DNA of 64,000 nucleotides from Bin52 sp965213935 (GTDB lineage Bacteria; Pseudomonadota; Alphaproteobacteria; Thalassobaculales; Thalassobaculaceae), in NCBI GenBank assembly GCA_965213935.1, contig CBDCAO010000009.1:116410-180409 (forward strand). Direction: 5' to 3'. The position numbers and the translations under genes were made by a program. Within the stretch, counting starts at the first letter, position 1, and the number at the start of each line of letters is the position of its first letter. The notes under the pieces are model-generated. The model searched no databases. It was not told the origin of the DNA and worked only from the letters and a program-made list of their open reading frames with translations. Shown piece by piece: positions 36,925-45,413 of this stretch.

Positions 36925-37773
36925 TCAGCGCAGCGGAAAGCCGCGTTCGCGGACGACGTCCTTCAGGGCCTCGCGGCCGTTCATCGACGCGAGCCTGCCC
37001 AGCCGGGCCAGTACCAGCTCGCTCCAGGTCTGCGGCGGCAGGCCGTTGCGCAGCCTGAAGCCGTTCATCTCCCGGTCGTAGGCCGCGCGCAGTTCAGGAT
37101 CGTCCTCGCGGCCGTACCGTTCCCGGTGCAGCACCGTCGCCTGCGGCAGCCGGGGCTTCACCTCCCCCGCTTCGCCATCGGCCGCGTAACCGACGCACAG
37201 TCCGAACACGCCCACCGTTCCGGCCGGGAGGCCGAGAAGCCGCGCGACCCGCAGTGGATCATTGCGCATGGCACCAATGTAGACCGTTGACAGGCCGAGG
37301 GATTCAGCCGCCACGACGGCGTTCTGGGCCGCAAGTGCGGCGTCGATCACCGCGAGCATGAAGGTCTCGAGATAGGGGATGGCCTGCATCTCCACCTCGA
37401 CCGACTGGCCAAGACGGCTGTTGCGCGCGAGATCGGCGAGCCACACCAGGTAGAGCGGGCATTGCACGATGTGTTTCTGGTCACCCGCGATCTCGGCCAG
37501 TTCCCGCCTGGCGTCGGCGTCGGTGACGGCGATGACGGACCACACCTGCAGGTTGGAACTGGTGGCGGCCGACTGCGCGGCCGCCACCAGTGTCTCGAGG
37601 GTCCCGTCGGGCAGCGGGTCAGGTCGGTAGCCGCGCACCGAGCGGTGCGACAGCAGGGCGGCGATCTGGTCGTTCCACGGTCCGGCCAGGGGCACAGGTC
37701 CATCACCGTACCGCAGGACCAGGGCCTCGGACCTCGACATCTGCGGGGTCGCGCTCGTCGTCGTCACGTTCAT
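36925..37773 (-). CDS. Nitroreductase family protein (NfsA-like)
   Basis: FMN-dependent NAD(P)H oxidoreductase of 282 residues. Visible features are HRSVRGYRPDPLP near residue 43 (FMN phosphate site), SSNLQVWSVI, and VVAAESLGLSTVYIG with the late GLPAGTVGVFGLCVGY. The C-terminal extension fits the NfsA/oxygen-insensitive group. The ATG overlaps the SMP-30 stop (ATGA). It is the last gene of a six-gene minus-strand operon. Confidence 0.9.
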   Translation of the reverse strand: MNVTTTSATPQMSRSEALVLRYGDGPVPLAGPWNDQIAALLSHRSVRGYRPDPLPDGTLETLVAAAQSAATSSNLQVWSVIAVTDADARRELAEIAGDQKHIVQCPLYLVWLADLARNSRLGQSVEVEMQAIPYLETFMLAVIDAALAAQNAVVAAESLGLSTVYIGAMRNDPLRVARLLGLPAGTVGVFGLCVGYAADGEAGEVKPRLPQATVLHRERYGREDDPELRAAYDREMNGFRLRNGLPPQTWSELVLARLGRLASMNGREALKDVVRERGFPLR

Positions 37774-38648
37774 TTCTCCTGTTCGCCTCTCTGCCCGATC
37801 CTGACCCTGGCCGGTGTGACCGGCAGGCCCGGCACATCGACCGCGATCCGGTAGACGGTGCCGCAGTTCTCCGTCGGCCCCTCCCTGCTTCCTGTAACGA
37901 CATGCAGGTCACGCAGGTCATCGCCGCCGAAACACACCGAGGTGACCATGGGCAGCGGCACCGGCAGGCTCCAGCGCAGCTCTCCGTCCGGCTCGAAGAC
38001 ATCGACTCGCGAGCCGAAGGCCATCGCGACCCATACCGAGCCGTCCTCCGCCACCGCCAGGCCGTCGGGATGACCGTCTCGGGTGCGCACGAACGGTCTC
38101 CACTGGGCGAGCCGGCCGTCGCCCCGATTGACATCGTAGACCCGGACGACGTCGTCCCGGGCGTCGGCATGGTAGAGGCGGGTGCCGTCCGGCGAGACGC
38201 CGAGACCATTGGTCAGCCGCACGCCCTCGGCGACAGTATGCACCGAGCCGTCCAGGTCGATCATGTGCAGGTGACCGGGTCGCACAGGGTCGCCCGAGAA
38301 CACCCTGAAGGCAAGCGAACCGACATAGATCCGGCCCGCCCCGTCGGTGGCGAGATCGTTGAACCCGACCGCGTCGGGAGTCACTTGCGCATCGAGCAAC
38401 ACGGTCGAGCGCTGGCCATCGATGCTCTTCCACGCAATGTTCCTGCCGCCGACAACCAGGCCGCCCGCCTCGTGCAGCGCCATTCCGCCGATGCCCCGGC
38501 GGTGCGGCAACAGCACCGATACCTGCCCCTTGCGATCGACCCGATGCACGCCGCCGCCGAGCACGTCGCTGAACAGCAGGCCGAGTTCCGCATTCCACAC
38601 CGGTCCCTCGACCAGGCCGTAGCCGGTGGCAAGGACGTCCATGGTCAT
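37770..38648 (-). CDS. SMP-30/gluconolactonase family hydrolase
   Basis: Six-bladed propeller lactonase family protein of 292 residues: GLVEGPVWN with the metal Glu, FNDLATDGAGRIYVG with the metal Asn, and DGHPDGLAVAEDGSVWVA with the metal Asp. It likely hydrolyses a sugar lactone or related ester. It starts one base after the CMD stop and overlaps the nitroreductase gene, so it is firmly within the operon. The ATG at 38642 is an alternative start. Confidence 0.9.
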   Translation of the reverse strand: MTMDVLATGYGLVEGPVWNAELGLLFSDVLGGGVHRVDRKGQVSVLLPHRRGIGGMALHEAGGLVVGGRNIAWKSIDGQRSTVLLDAQVTPDAVGFNDLATDGAGRIYVGSLAFRVFSGDPVRPGHLHMIDLDGSVHTVAEGVRLTNGLGVSPDGTRLYHADARDDVVRVYDVNRGDGRLAQWRPFVRTRDGHPDGLAVAEDGSVWVAMAFGSRVDVFEPDGELRWSLPVPLPMVTSVCFGGDDLRDLHVVTGSREGPTENCGTVYRIAVDVPGLPVTPARVRIGQRGEQEK

Positions 38649-38649
38649 C

Positions 38650-38955
38650 CTACGCGTCGTCGCCGAGAACCTCCTGCAGCACCCGCCCGGCATTCACCGC
38701 CGTGGGCCAGCCGGAGTAGAAGGCGATGTGGGTGATCATCCCGAACAATTCCTCGCGGGTAACTCCGTTGTCGAGCGCGCGCTGCAGGTGCCCCTTCAGC
38801 TCCGGCGTGCGGTAGAGCGCGGCCAGAACCGAACAGGTCACGAGGCTGCGGTCGCGCTTGGAGAGTTCCGGCTGTTCCCACACGTCGCCGAACAGCACCT
38901 CGTCGCGCAGCTTGCCGAATTGCGGAATCATGTCGTAGACGGTCTTCTGTGCCAT
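38650..38955 (-). CDS. Carboxymuconolactone decarboxylase family protein
   Basis: Small helical protein of 101 residues: LVTCSVLAALYRTPELKGHL followed by ALDNGVTREELFGMITHIAFYSGWP, the standard CMD domain. Such proteins are decarboxylases or AhpD-like peroxidases. No CxxC redox pair is visible, which favours a decarboxylase or isomerase role. The ATG at 38955 follows GGGAGA. It lies between the MetE-like and SMP-30 genes. Confidence 0.9.
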   Translation of the reverse strand: MAQKTVYDMIPQFGKLRDEVLFGDVWEQPELSKRDRSLVTCSVLAALYRTPELKGHLQRALDNGVTREELFGMITHIAFYSGWPTAVNAGRVLQEVLGDDA

Positions 38956-38990
38956 GGCGTGCAATCTCCCTTGATGTGTGCGGCAGGTGT

Positions 38991-40145
38991 TCAGAACAGA
39001 CGTCGGCTTGCGAGCTCCGCACCCTCGGCGAGAGCGCGCAGCTTGGCCCACACGACGTCTGAGGTAAGCCGGCCCATGCCGGCGGAGGTGTCGAACCCGC
39101 AGTCGGTTCCCGCCATGATCCGGGACGGATCACCGACCACCTCAGCCGCCAGCTCCAGCCGGTCGGCCACCACTTCGGGATGCTCGACAAAGGTCGTGAG
39201 CGTGTCGATCGCGCCCACGATGAGGAACTGGTCCGGCGCCAGCGGCTGCGAACGGAACAGCCGGATCTCGTGCGCGTGGCGCGGGTTGGCGAAGGGGAAC
39301 AGGAACCCGCCGACATTGGCCCGCAGCAGGCTGGGAAGGATGTCGGCAAGCGGCACGTCCCGGTCATGCGGTGATTCATAGTTGCCGTAGCAGACGTGCA
39401 GCCGGACCCGTTCGCGGGGCAATCCCGCGACCATCCTGTTGACGCGTGCGATCACCCGGTCCACGAAATCGACGAACTCGGCGAGCGGCCGGTCGTGGAA
39501 CAGCATGTGCCGCTCGAGCCCGAGGTCGGGTGCATCGATCTGCAGGATGAACCCGGCGTCGACCGCGGCGCGGTACTCGACTTCGAGAGCATCGGCGAGA
39601 GCATCGAGATAGGCGTCATCGTCCGGGTAGTAGGCATTGCGGATGGCTGTCGCAACGATCCCCGGCGAGGGTGCGGTCATGAAGGCATCCGCGAATGCTC
39701 CCTCGTGGCGGCCGAGCGCGTCGCGGAACACCGAGATCTCGGCGGCATTGGCCTCGGGCGCGGTGTGCCGGACCTCGCCGATCGCTTCGGGCGGTTCCAT
39801 GTTGCTGACAGCGAGCCGGTCGCGCATGAAGGCGCGCCGGACCTCGGCGAACTCCGGGTAGTCGGCCAGTTCGGACCCGCCCGCGCGGTCCCACCGGCCC
39901 CCGAACCCCGACATCCGCCGCTGCACATAGAGGAAGAAGGCCTCGCGAACCTGCTCGCCGTCGCTTGGAATGTCGATACCGCACTCGCGCTGACGCTCGA
40001 CCACCCAGTGGGTCGCCGCCTCGCCTTCGCGCTCCAGCACGTCGGGATCGATCGCGCCGCCGCGGGCGCGCGTGACGTAGAGTTCCACCAGCGAGCGCGG
40101 ACGCGGCAGGCTGCCGGCGTGGGTGGTGAGAATGCGGCCCGTCAT
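38991..40145 (-). CDS. MetE-like (cobalamin-independent methionine synthase C-terminal family) protein
   Basis: TIM-barrel methyltransferase family protein of 384 residues, half the size of true MetE. It begins LTTHAGSLPRP and carries likely zinc ligands: His and Cys in RLHVCYGN, Glu in the middle and Cys in TDCGFDTSAG. It probably transfers a methyl group to or from a thiol, or acts on a related small substrate. AGAGGA precedes the ATG. It lies 36 bp after the MetY fusion gene, so sulfur chemistry is a shared theme. Confidence 0.88.
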   Translation of the reverse strand: MTGRILTTHAGSLPRPRSLVELYVTRARGGAIDPDVLEREGEAATHWVVERQRECGIDIPSDGEQVREAFFLYVQRRMSGFGGRWDRAGGSELADYPEFAEVRRAFMRDRLAVSNMEPPEAIGEVRHTAPEANAAEISVFRDALGRHEGAFADAFMTAPSPGIVATAIRNAYYPDDDAYLDALADALEVEYRAAVDAGFILQIDAPDLGLERHMLFHDRPLAEFVDFVDRVIARVNRMVAGLPRERVRLHVCYGNYESPHDRDVPLADILPSLLRANVGGFLFPFANPRHAHEIRLFRSQPLAPDQFLIVGAIDTLTTFVEHPEVVADRLELAAEVVGDPSRIMAGTDCGFDTSAGMGRLTSDVVWAKLRALAEGAELASRRLF

Positions 40146-40181
40146 TCCGGTCCTCTCGGTGTCAGGTGCCGGACGGCCGGC

Positions 40182-42011
40182 TCACGGCGCCAGTGCGGCT
40201 TCGAGGTCGGCGATGATGTCCTCGACCGACTCGAGCCCTATCGACAGGCGCACCACGTCATCACCGGCGCCGGCCGCGGCGCGCTGCTCGTCGGTCAGCT
40301 GCCTGTGCGTTGTCGAGGCCGGATGCAGGATCAGCGAGCGCGTATCCCCGATATTGGCGAGATGGCTCAGCAGTTCGCACCTCTGCACGCAGCGCACTCC
40401 CGCTTCGTAGCCGCCCTGCACACCGAAGGTGAAAACGGAACCCGCGCCCTTTGGCAGGTACTTCCGTGCGAGTTCCCGATAGGGTGAGCCCGGCAGGTCG
40501 GCGTGGGACACCCACGAGACCGCGGGGTGTGACGCAAGGAACCCCGCCACCACGAGGGCGTTGGCGACATGACGCTCCATGCGCAGCGCCAGGGTTTCGA
40601 TCCCCATGAGGGTGAGATACGCGTTCATCGGCGCGAGTGTCGGGCCGAGATCGCGCAATCCCACTGCGTGGCCATAGGTGGTGTAGGCAAGATCGCCGAA
40701 GGTCTCGAAGAAGGTCAGCCCGTGATAGGCCGGTTCCGGCTGTGACAGCGCCGGAAACCGGTCGTTGCGAAACCAGTCGAACCGGCCGGAGTCAACGATG
40801 GCGCCGCCCATTGCGTTGCCGTGTCCGGACAGGAACTTGGTCGTGGAGTGAATGACGATGTCGGCACCGTGTTCGATCGGCTGGCACAGGTACGGCGTCG
40901 CCATGGTGTTGTCGATGATCAGCGGCACACCGACCTCGTCCGCCGCCGACTTGAGTGCTTCCACGTCGCTGACCACCCCGCCCGGGTTGGCAAGGGATTC
41001 CGCAAAGATCGCCTTCACCCCTGGTGCCGCCGCTGCCTCGCGCACCGCATTGATGTCGTCGGTGTCGACGAAGCTGCAGTGCCAGTCGAACTTGCGGAAC
41101 GTCTTTCCGAACTGGGTGATCGATCCGCCGTAGAGCCGGGTCGAGGCCACGATCCGGTCGCCCGGCTCCATCAGCGGCAGCAGCGCGACCATCTGGGCCG
41201 AATGTCCCGATGCCGTGCACGTGGTTCCACGCCCGCCCTCGAGGCTTGCGATGCGCTCCTCGAGCACCGCCGTGGTCGGGTTCGACAGCCGGGCATAGAT
41301 GTTGCCGAAGGACTGCAGGTTGAACAGCGACGCGGCGTGCTCGACATCGTCGAACACGAATGCGGTGGTCTGGAAGATCGGCGTCGACCGCGCCCCGGTG
41401 GTGGGATCGGGGGCCGCGCCGGCATGGATGGCCCGGGTCTCGAACCCCGGAGGCGGAGCCTGGGTCGAAGCCGCCGGTGCGTTCGCCGGACGCGCCTGGC
41501 CAACGGTTCGCCGGCGTGAACTGATCACCTTCGAGTCGAACCCGTGCCAGGAGAGTTCCCCGAACAGGCGGGAAAACTCGATCTTGGGACAGCGGTTCAT
41601 CACCACCCTGAGACCGGCGGCCTCGGCCCGTGCCGCCGCCTCGTCATTGCGCACACCCAGCTGCATCCACACGACCCGGGCGCCATGGCGAACCGCCTCG
41701 TCCGCGATCGGTCCGGCTGCGGCCGAATTGCGGAAGATGTCCACCATGTCGACGGTCTCGGGCAGGGTGTCGAGCGACGCGTGAACCGGTTCGCCGAGAA
41801 TCTCCCGGCCGGCCGCACCAGGGTTGACAGGGTAGACCTTGTAGCCCTTCGCCTGCAGGTACTTCATCGCGAAGTTGGACGGACGGTTCCAGCTCGCGCT
41901 CGCCCCGACCATCGCGATGGTCCGCACATCGGACAGGATGCTCCTGATGAAGGCATCGCTGTAGCTGTCGTGGACCGGTGCCCCGGCCAGATCATGCTCG
42001 GCCATGTTCAT
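40182..42011 (-). CDS. Fusion: CoA-binding domain protein + O-acetylhomoserine sulfhydrylase (MetY)
   Basis: Protein of 609 residues in two parts. Residues 20-160 form a YccU-like CoA-binding Rossmann domain (TIAMVGASASWNRPSNFAMK, VYPVNP, WMQLGVRNDEA). After a Pro/Ala-rich linker (about 170-190), residues 190-609 are a Cys/Met-metabolism PLP enzyme with the PLP lysine at Lys392 (HSTTKFLSGHGN). MetY makes homocysteine from O-acetylhomoserine and sulfide. The two modules are usually separate genes. The start overlaps the enoyl-CoA hydratase stop (ATGA). Confidence 0.9.
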   Translation of the reverse strand: MNMAEHDLAGAPVHDSYSDAFIRSILSDVRTIAMVGASASWNRPSNFAMKYLQAKGYKVYPVNPGAAGREILGEPVHASLDTLPETVDMVDIFRNSAAAGPIADEAVRHGARVVWMQLGVRNDEAAARAEAAGLRVVMNRCPKIEFSRLFGELSWHGFDSKVISSRRRTVGQARPANAPAASTQAPPPGFETRAIHAGAAPDPTTGARSTPIFQTTAFVFDDVEHAASLFNLQSFGNIYARLSNPTTAVLEERIASLEGGRGTTCTASGHSAQMVALLPLMEPGDRIVASTRLYGGSITQFGKTFRKFDWHCSFVDTDDINAVREAAAAPGVKAIFAESLANPGGVVSDVEALKSAADEVGVPLIIDNTMATPYLCQPIEHGADIVIHSTTKFLSGHGNAMGGAIVDSGRFDWFRNDRFPALSQPEPAYHGLTFFETFGDLAYTTYGHAVGLRDLGPTLAPMNAYLTLMGIETLALRMERHVANALVVAGFLASHPAVSWVSHADLPGSPYRELARKYLPKGAGSVFTFGVQGGYEAGVRCVQRCELLSHLANIGDTRSLILHPASTTHRQLTDEQRAAAGAGDDVVRLSIGLESVEDIIADLEAALAP

Positions 42012-42802
42012 TCTCCGCTCCAGACCGGGTCGCGCCGGTTGACGAAGGCGTCGATCCCCTCGGCCGCGTCGCGTGCGAGCATGTTCCGTGTCATCACTTC
42101 GCTCGCATAGTCATAGGCCTCCTCGATCGGCATCTCGAGCTGGCGGTAGAACGCCTCCTTGCCGATCTCGAGCACCAGCGGCGACTTGGCGACGATCCCT
42201 CCCGCCAGCGCGGCGACCTCCTCGTCGAGCTTCCCGGCGGGAACGACGCGGTTGACCAGTCCACAGCCGGCTGCGGTTTCCGCGTCGATCATGTCCCCGG
42301 TCAGCAGCATCTCCATGACCCGCTTGCGGGGAACCGCGCGGGAGACTGCAACCATCGGCGTTGAGCAGAACAGCCCGATGTTTACACCGGGGGTGGCGAA
42401 CCGGGACGTGTCCGCCGCAACCGCAAGATCACAGGTCGCAACCAGCTGGCATCCCGCCGCGGTGGCGATGCCGTGGACACGCGCAATCACCGGCTTGGGC
42501 AGGCGCAGGATGGTCTGCATCAGCCGCGAGCAGCTGGCGAACACAGCTTCGTGTGCGGCCCGGCTGTCGTTCGCACGCATCTGCTTCAGGTCGTGCCCGG
42601 CGCAGAACCCCTTGCCCGCGCCGGCGATCACCACCACCCTGACCATGCGATCCTGCGCGATTGTATCCAGCTCGTGCTGCAACGCTGCCATCAGTTCGAG
42701 GGAGAGCGCGTTGTATGCGCGCGGCCGGTTCAGCGTGAGCCAGGCGACCCTGTCGCGGTCCTGTCGCAACACCAGCGCGGTCTTGTCCCGGTTCGACGCC
42801 AT
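42008..42802 (-). CDS. Enoyl-CoA hydratase/isomerase family protein
   Basis: Crotonase-fold protein of 264 residues: AGAGKGFCAGHDLKQM forms the first half of the oxyanion hole, and HGIATAAGCQLVATCDLAVA the second. The usual catalytic Glu pair is not evident in the second segment, so hydratase activity is uncertain. The ATG at 42802 follows GGAGGA. It is the first gene of the six-gene operon that ends with the nitroreductase. Confidence 0.9.
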   Translation of the reverse strand: MASNRDKTALVLRQDRDRVAWLTLNRPRAYNALSLELMAALQHELDTIAQDRMVRVVVIAGAGKGFCAGHDLKQMRANDSRAAHEAVFASCSRLMQTILRLPKPVIARVHGIATAAGCQLVATCDLAVAADTSRFATPGVNIGLFCSTPMVAVSRAVPRKRVMEMLLTGDMIDAETAAGCGLVNRVVPAGKLDEEVAALAGGIVAKSPLVLEIGKEAFYRQLEMPIEEAYDYASEVMTRNMLARDAAEGIDAFVNRRDPVWSGE

Positions 42803-42936
42803 GGCTCCATCCTCCAGGCCAGAGGGCCGACCTGCCGCCGGCAACCTGATGGACGTCTCTATAGCACGGATGCAGCGGGTCGACCGCGACCCGGTGCGCC
42901 GGGGACTTTTCGGGCGGGGTCGCCGGCACGCGGTCC

Positions 42937-43275
42937 CTACAGGGCGACCTCGCCTTCCTCGCCCGTCCTGATCCGCACCGCCCGGGCGACGTCGAGCACA
43001 AACAGCTTGCCGTCACCGATGCGTCCGGTTCGGGCCGAGGCCTGGATGGCCTCGATCACCCGGTCCTCGTCATCATCGCGGACCACGACCTCGATCTTCG
43101 TCTTGGGCACGAAATGCACGGTGTACTCGGCGCCGCGGTAGATTTCCCGGTGGCCGCCCTGGCGGCCGTATCCCTGGACCTCGCTCGCGGTCATTCCCTG
43201 GACCCCGATCCCGGCCAGTGCTTCGCGGACCGGATCGAGGCGGTGCGGTTGTATGACAGCGATGATGAGTTTCAT
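42937..43275 (-). CDS. glnK: Nitrogen regulatory protein P-II (GlnK)
   Basis: Trimeric nitrogen sensor of 112 residues that binds 2-oxoglutarate, ATP and ADP and blocks AmtB. It has the T-loop with uridylylation site Tyr51 (YRGAEYTVHF), VKTKIE-like VPKTKIEV, and the B-loop TGRIGDGKLF. The ATG at 43275 follows GGGAG. It lies 28 bp after amtB; the usual order is the reverse (glnK-amtB). Confidence 0.95.
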   Translation of the reverse strand: MKLIIAVIQPHRLDPVREALAGIGVQGMTASEVQGYGRQGGHREIYRGAEYTVHFVPKTKIEVVVRDDDEDRVIEAIQASARTGRIGDGKLFVLDVARAVRIRTGEEGEVAL

Positions 43276-43303
43276 GCCATGCTCCCGAATGTGACTGCGC
43301 GGC

Positions 43304-44617
43304 TCAGCTGAGGTCGTAGCCCCGTTCGCCATGCCCGGTTATGTCGAGGCCGTCGATCTCGTCTTCCGTCGAGACTCGCAGTCCGGTCGTGGCGGCCACG
43401 ATCCGGGCGATGATGAAGGTCATGACCGCCGAGAGCGCAGTGACGGCGACAACGCCGACCAGCTGGGTCACGAGCTGGTCGCCGACCGAGACCCCGGCGG
43501 CGAGACCGAGTCCGCCCAGGCCCGGAAGCGCCAGGACCGCCACCAGCATCGTGCCGAGGACCCCGCCGACACCGTGAACGGCAAACACGTCGAGCGAGTC
43601 GTCGATGTTCAATCCCTGCTTGATCCAGCTGGTGAACCACTGGCACAGCGCCCCGGCGAGCACGCCGATCACGATTGCGCCGAATGGTCCCACGAAGCCG
43701 GACGCCGGAGTGATGGCCGCCAGGCCGGCAACCATGCCGGTGACTATCCCGACCACGCTGGGCTTGCCGAACCGGTACCACTCGATCGCGGCCCAGACCA
43801 GGGAGGCGGTCGCTGCCGAAACATGCGTGACCACCATCGCCATGCCGGCAGCGCCGCCAGCGGACAGCGCGCTTCCGGCGTTGAACCCGAACCAGCCGAC
43901 CCACAGCATGCAGGCTCCGACGACCGTCAGGCCGGGATTGTGCGGTGGACGCAGTTCGTTGGGGAATCCGCGCCGCGGCCCGAGCACCATGACCAGCACC
44001 AGCGCCGACACCCCGGCTGTGGTGTGCACCACGATGCCGCCGGCAAAATCCATCACGCCCATGTCGGCAAGCCAGCCGCCGCCCCATACCCAGTGGCACG
44101 CCGGGGCGTAGACCAGGACAAGCCAGAGCAGCGAGAACAGCAGGACGCCGGAGAACCGGATCCGCTCCGGAAAGGCGCCGACGATGAGCGCCGGCGTGAT
44201 GATGGCGAACGTCATCTGGAACATGAAGAACACGGTTTCCGGGATTGACCCCGCCATCGTGTCGGGACCGACGCCCGCGAGGAAGGACTTGCCAAGACCA
44301 CCGATCACCGCGTGCGCGCCGCCGCCATCGCCGAATGCCAGGCTGTAGACCACCACCAGCCATGCAATCGAGGCGAGACAGGCGACCGAGAAACAGTGCA
44401 TCAGCACGGAAAGCACGTTCCTGGACCTGACGAGGCCGGCATAGAACAGTGCCAGGCCCGGCAATGTCATGAACAGCACCAGTGCCGTCGACGTCAGGAT
44501 CCACGCGGTGTCACCACCGGACAGACCGTCGTCGGCAGAGGCATGGCCGCTTGCGAGCAACACCGCCAGCAAGGTTGAAAGCCCGACACTCCTCCGGGCT
44601 GATCGGCAGGTCTTCAT
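43304..44617 (-). CDS. amtB: Ammonium transporter AmtB
   Basis: Inner-membrane ammonium channel of 437 residues with a signal-like N-terminus and eleven hydrophobic helices. Key stretches are the first pore His in YAPACHWVW, VHTTAGVSALV, GWFGFNAGSAL, and the second pore His in VFAVHGVGGVLGT. The C-terminal tail has the GlnK-contacting ERGYD. The ATG at 44617 follows GAGGAGG. It is cotranscribed with glnK. Confidence 0.96.
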   Translation of the reverse strand: MKTCRSARRSVGLSTLLAVLLASGHASADDGLSGGDTAWILTSTALVLFMTLPGLALFYAGLVRSRNVLSVLMHCFSVACLASIAWLVVVYSLAFGDGGGAHAVIGGLGKSFLAGVGPDTMAGSIPETVFFMFQMTFAIITPALIVGAFPERIRFSGVLLFSLLWLVLVYAPACHWVWGGGWLADMGVMDFAGGIVVHTTAGVSALVLVMVLGPRRGFPNELRPPHNPGLTVVGACMLWVGWFGFNAGSALSAGGAAGMAMVVTHVSAATASLVWAAIEWYRFGKPSVVGIVTGMVAGLAAITPASGFVGPFGAIVIGVLAGALCQWFTSWIKQGLNIDDSLDVFAVHGVGGVLGTMLVAVLALPGLGGLGLAAGVSVGDQLVTQLVGVVAVTALSAVMTFIIARIVAATTGLRVSTEDEIDGLDITGHGERGYDLS

Positions 44618-44656
44618 GGCTCGAAGCCTCCTCGCTTCACCGCGTTCCGGCCGCCG

Positions 44657-44684
44657 AACATACAGGCATTTGCACACGAAGCAA
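44657..44684 (-). promoter_or_regulatory. Candidate sigma70-type promoter of amtB-glnK
   Basis: On the minus strand, TTGCTT (44679-44684) and TATGTT (44657-44662) are separated by 16 bases, about 40 bp upstream of the amtB start. No sigma54 GG-N10-GC element was seen. Confidence 0.35.
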
Positions 44685-44702
44685 GCACCGAAACGACTTG
44701 CC

Positions 44703-44708
44703 TATAAT
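44703..44708 (+). promoter_or_regulatory. Consensus -10 box before the HAD gene
   Basis: A perfect TATAAT. An ATG lies 10 bases downstream (44718), so a transcript could start on or just before that codon (leaderless). No convincing -35 at normal spacing. Confidence 0.4.
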
Positions 44709-44753
44709 TTAATCATCATGACATCGCATGACCGAGCCTGTATGACCTGCGCC

Positions 44754-45413
44754 ATGGATTGGGACCTGGTGATCTTCGACTGTGACGGGGTGCTCGTGGA
44801 CAGCGAGCCGATCGCGCACCGCCTCCTTGTCCGGGCCCTGGACGAGGCCGGACTGCCGGGCGCGCGCGAGCACGACTACGCCGCGTTCCTCGGCGGCAAG
44901 CTCACCGAGATCCGGTGCGCCATCGAGCAACGGTTTTCCCGGACATTGCCGGCGGACTGGGTGGAGCGGATCTACGAGCAGCAATTTGCCGCGTTCAGGC
45001 GGGAACTGGAGAAGATCGACGGGGTCGAGACCGTGCTCGATGCGCTTGACGCCGCATCGGTACCATACTGTGTGGGGTCCAACGGTCCGCCGGAGAAGAT
45101 GGAGGTGACCCTGGGGCTCACAGGTCTCGCACCGCGGTTCTCCGGCCGGGTGTTCTCGGCCGACCATGTCGGGGTGCCGAAGCCTGCGCCCGACCTGTAC
45201 CTGCACTGTGCGGACCGGATGCGCGTGCGCCCGGCACGCTGTGCGGTGATCGAGGACAGCCCGCGCGGCGCCACGGCCGGCGTTGCCGCCGGAATGACCG
45301 TCTACGGGTTCGCGGCAGCGAGCGATGCCGTTGCATTGCGCAGGGCCGGGTGCCACGCCGTCTTCGACACCATGGCCGACCTCGTCGGACTGCTCGGGTG
45401 TTCTCCCGCCTGA
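44754..45413 (+). CDS. HAD-superfamily hydrolase (Gph/beta-phosphoglucomutase-like)
   Basis: Cytosolic phosphatase of 219 residues: motif I FDCDGVLVDSE, motif II CVGSNGPPEK, Lys in GVPKPAPDLY and motif IV VIEDSPRGATAG, typical of subfamily IA. The ATG at 44754 gives the usual distance to motif I but has no ribosome-binding site. The in-frame ATG at 44718 is 10 bases after a TATAAT box and could start a leaderless message. Divergent from amtB. Confidence 0.9.
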   Translation: MDWDLVIFDCDGVLVDSEPIAHRLLVRALDEAGLPGAREHDYAAFLGGKLTEIRCAIEQRFSRTLPADWVERIYEQQFAAFRRELEKIDGVETVLDALDAASVPYCVGSNGPPEKMEVTLGLTGLAPRFSGRVFSADHVGVPKPAPDLYLHCADRMRVRPARCAVIEDSPRGATAGVAAGMTVYGFAAASDAVALRRAGCHAVFDTMADLVGLLGCSPA

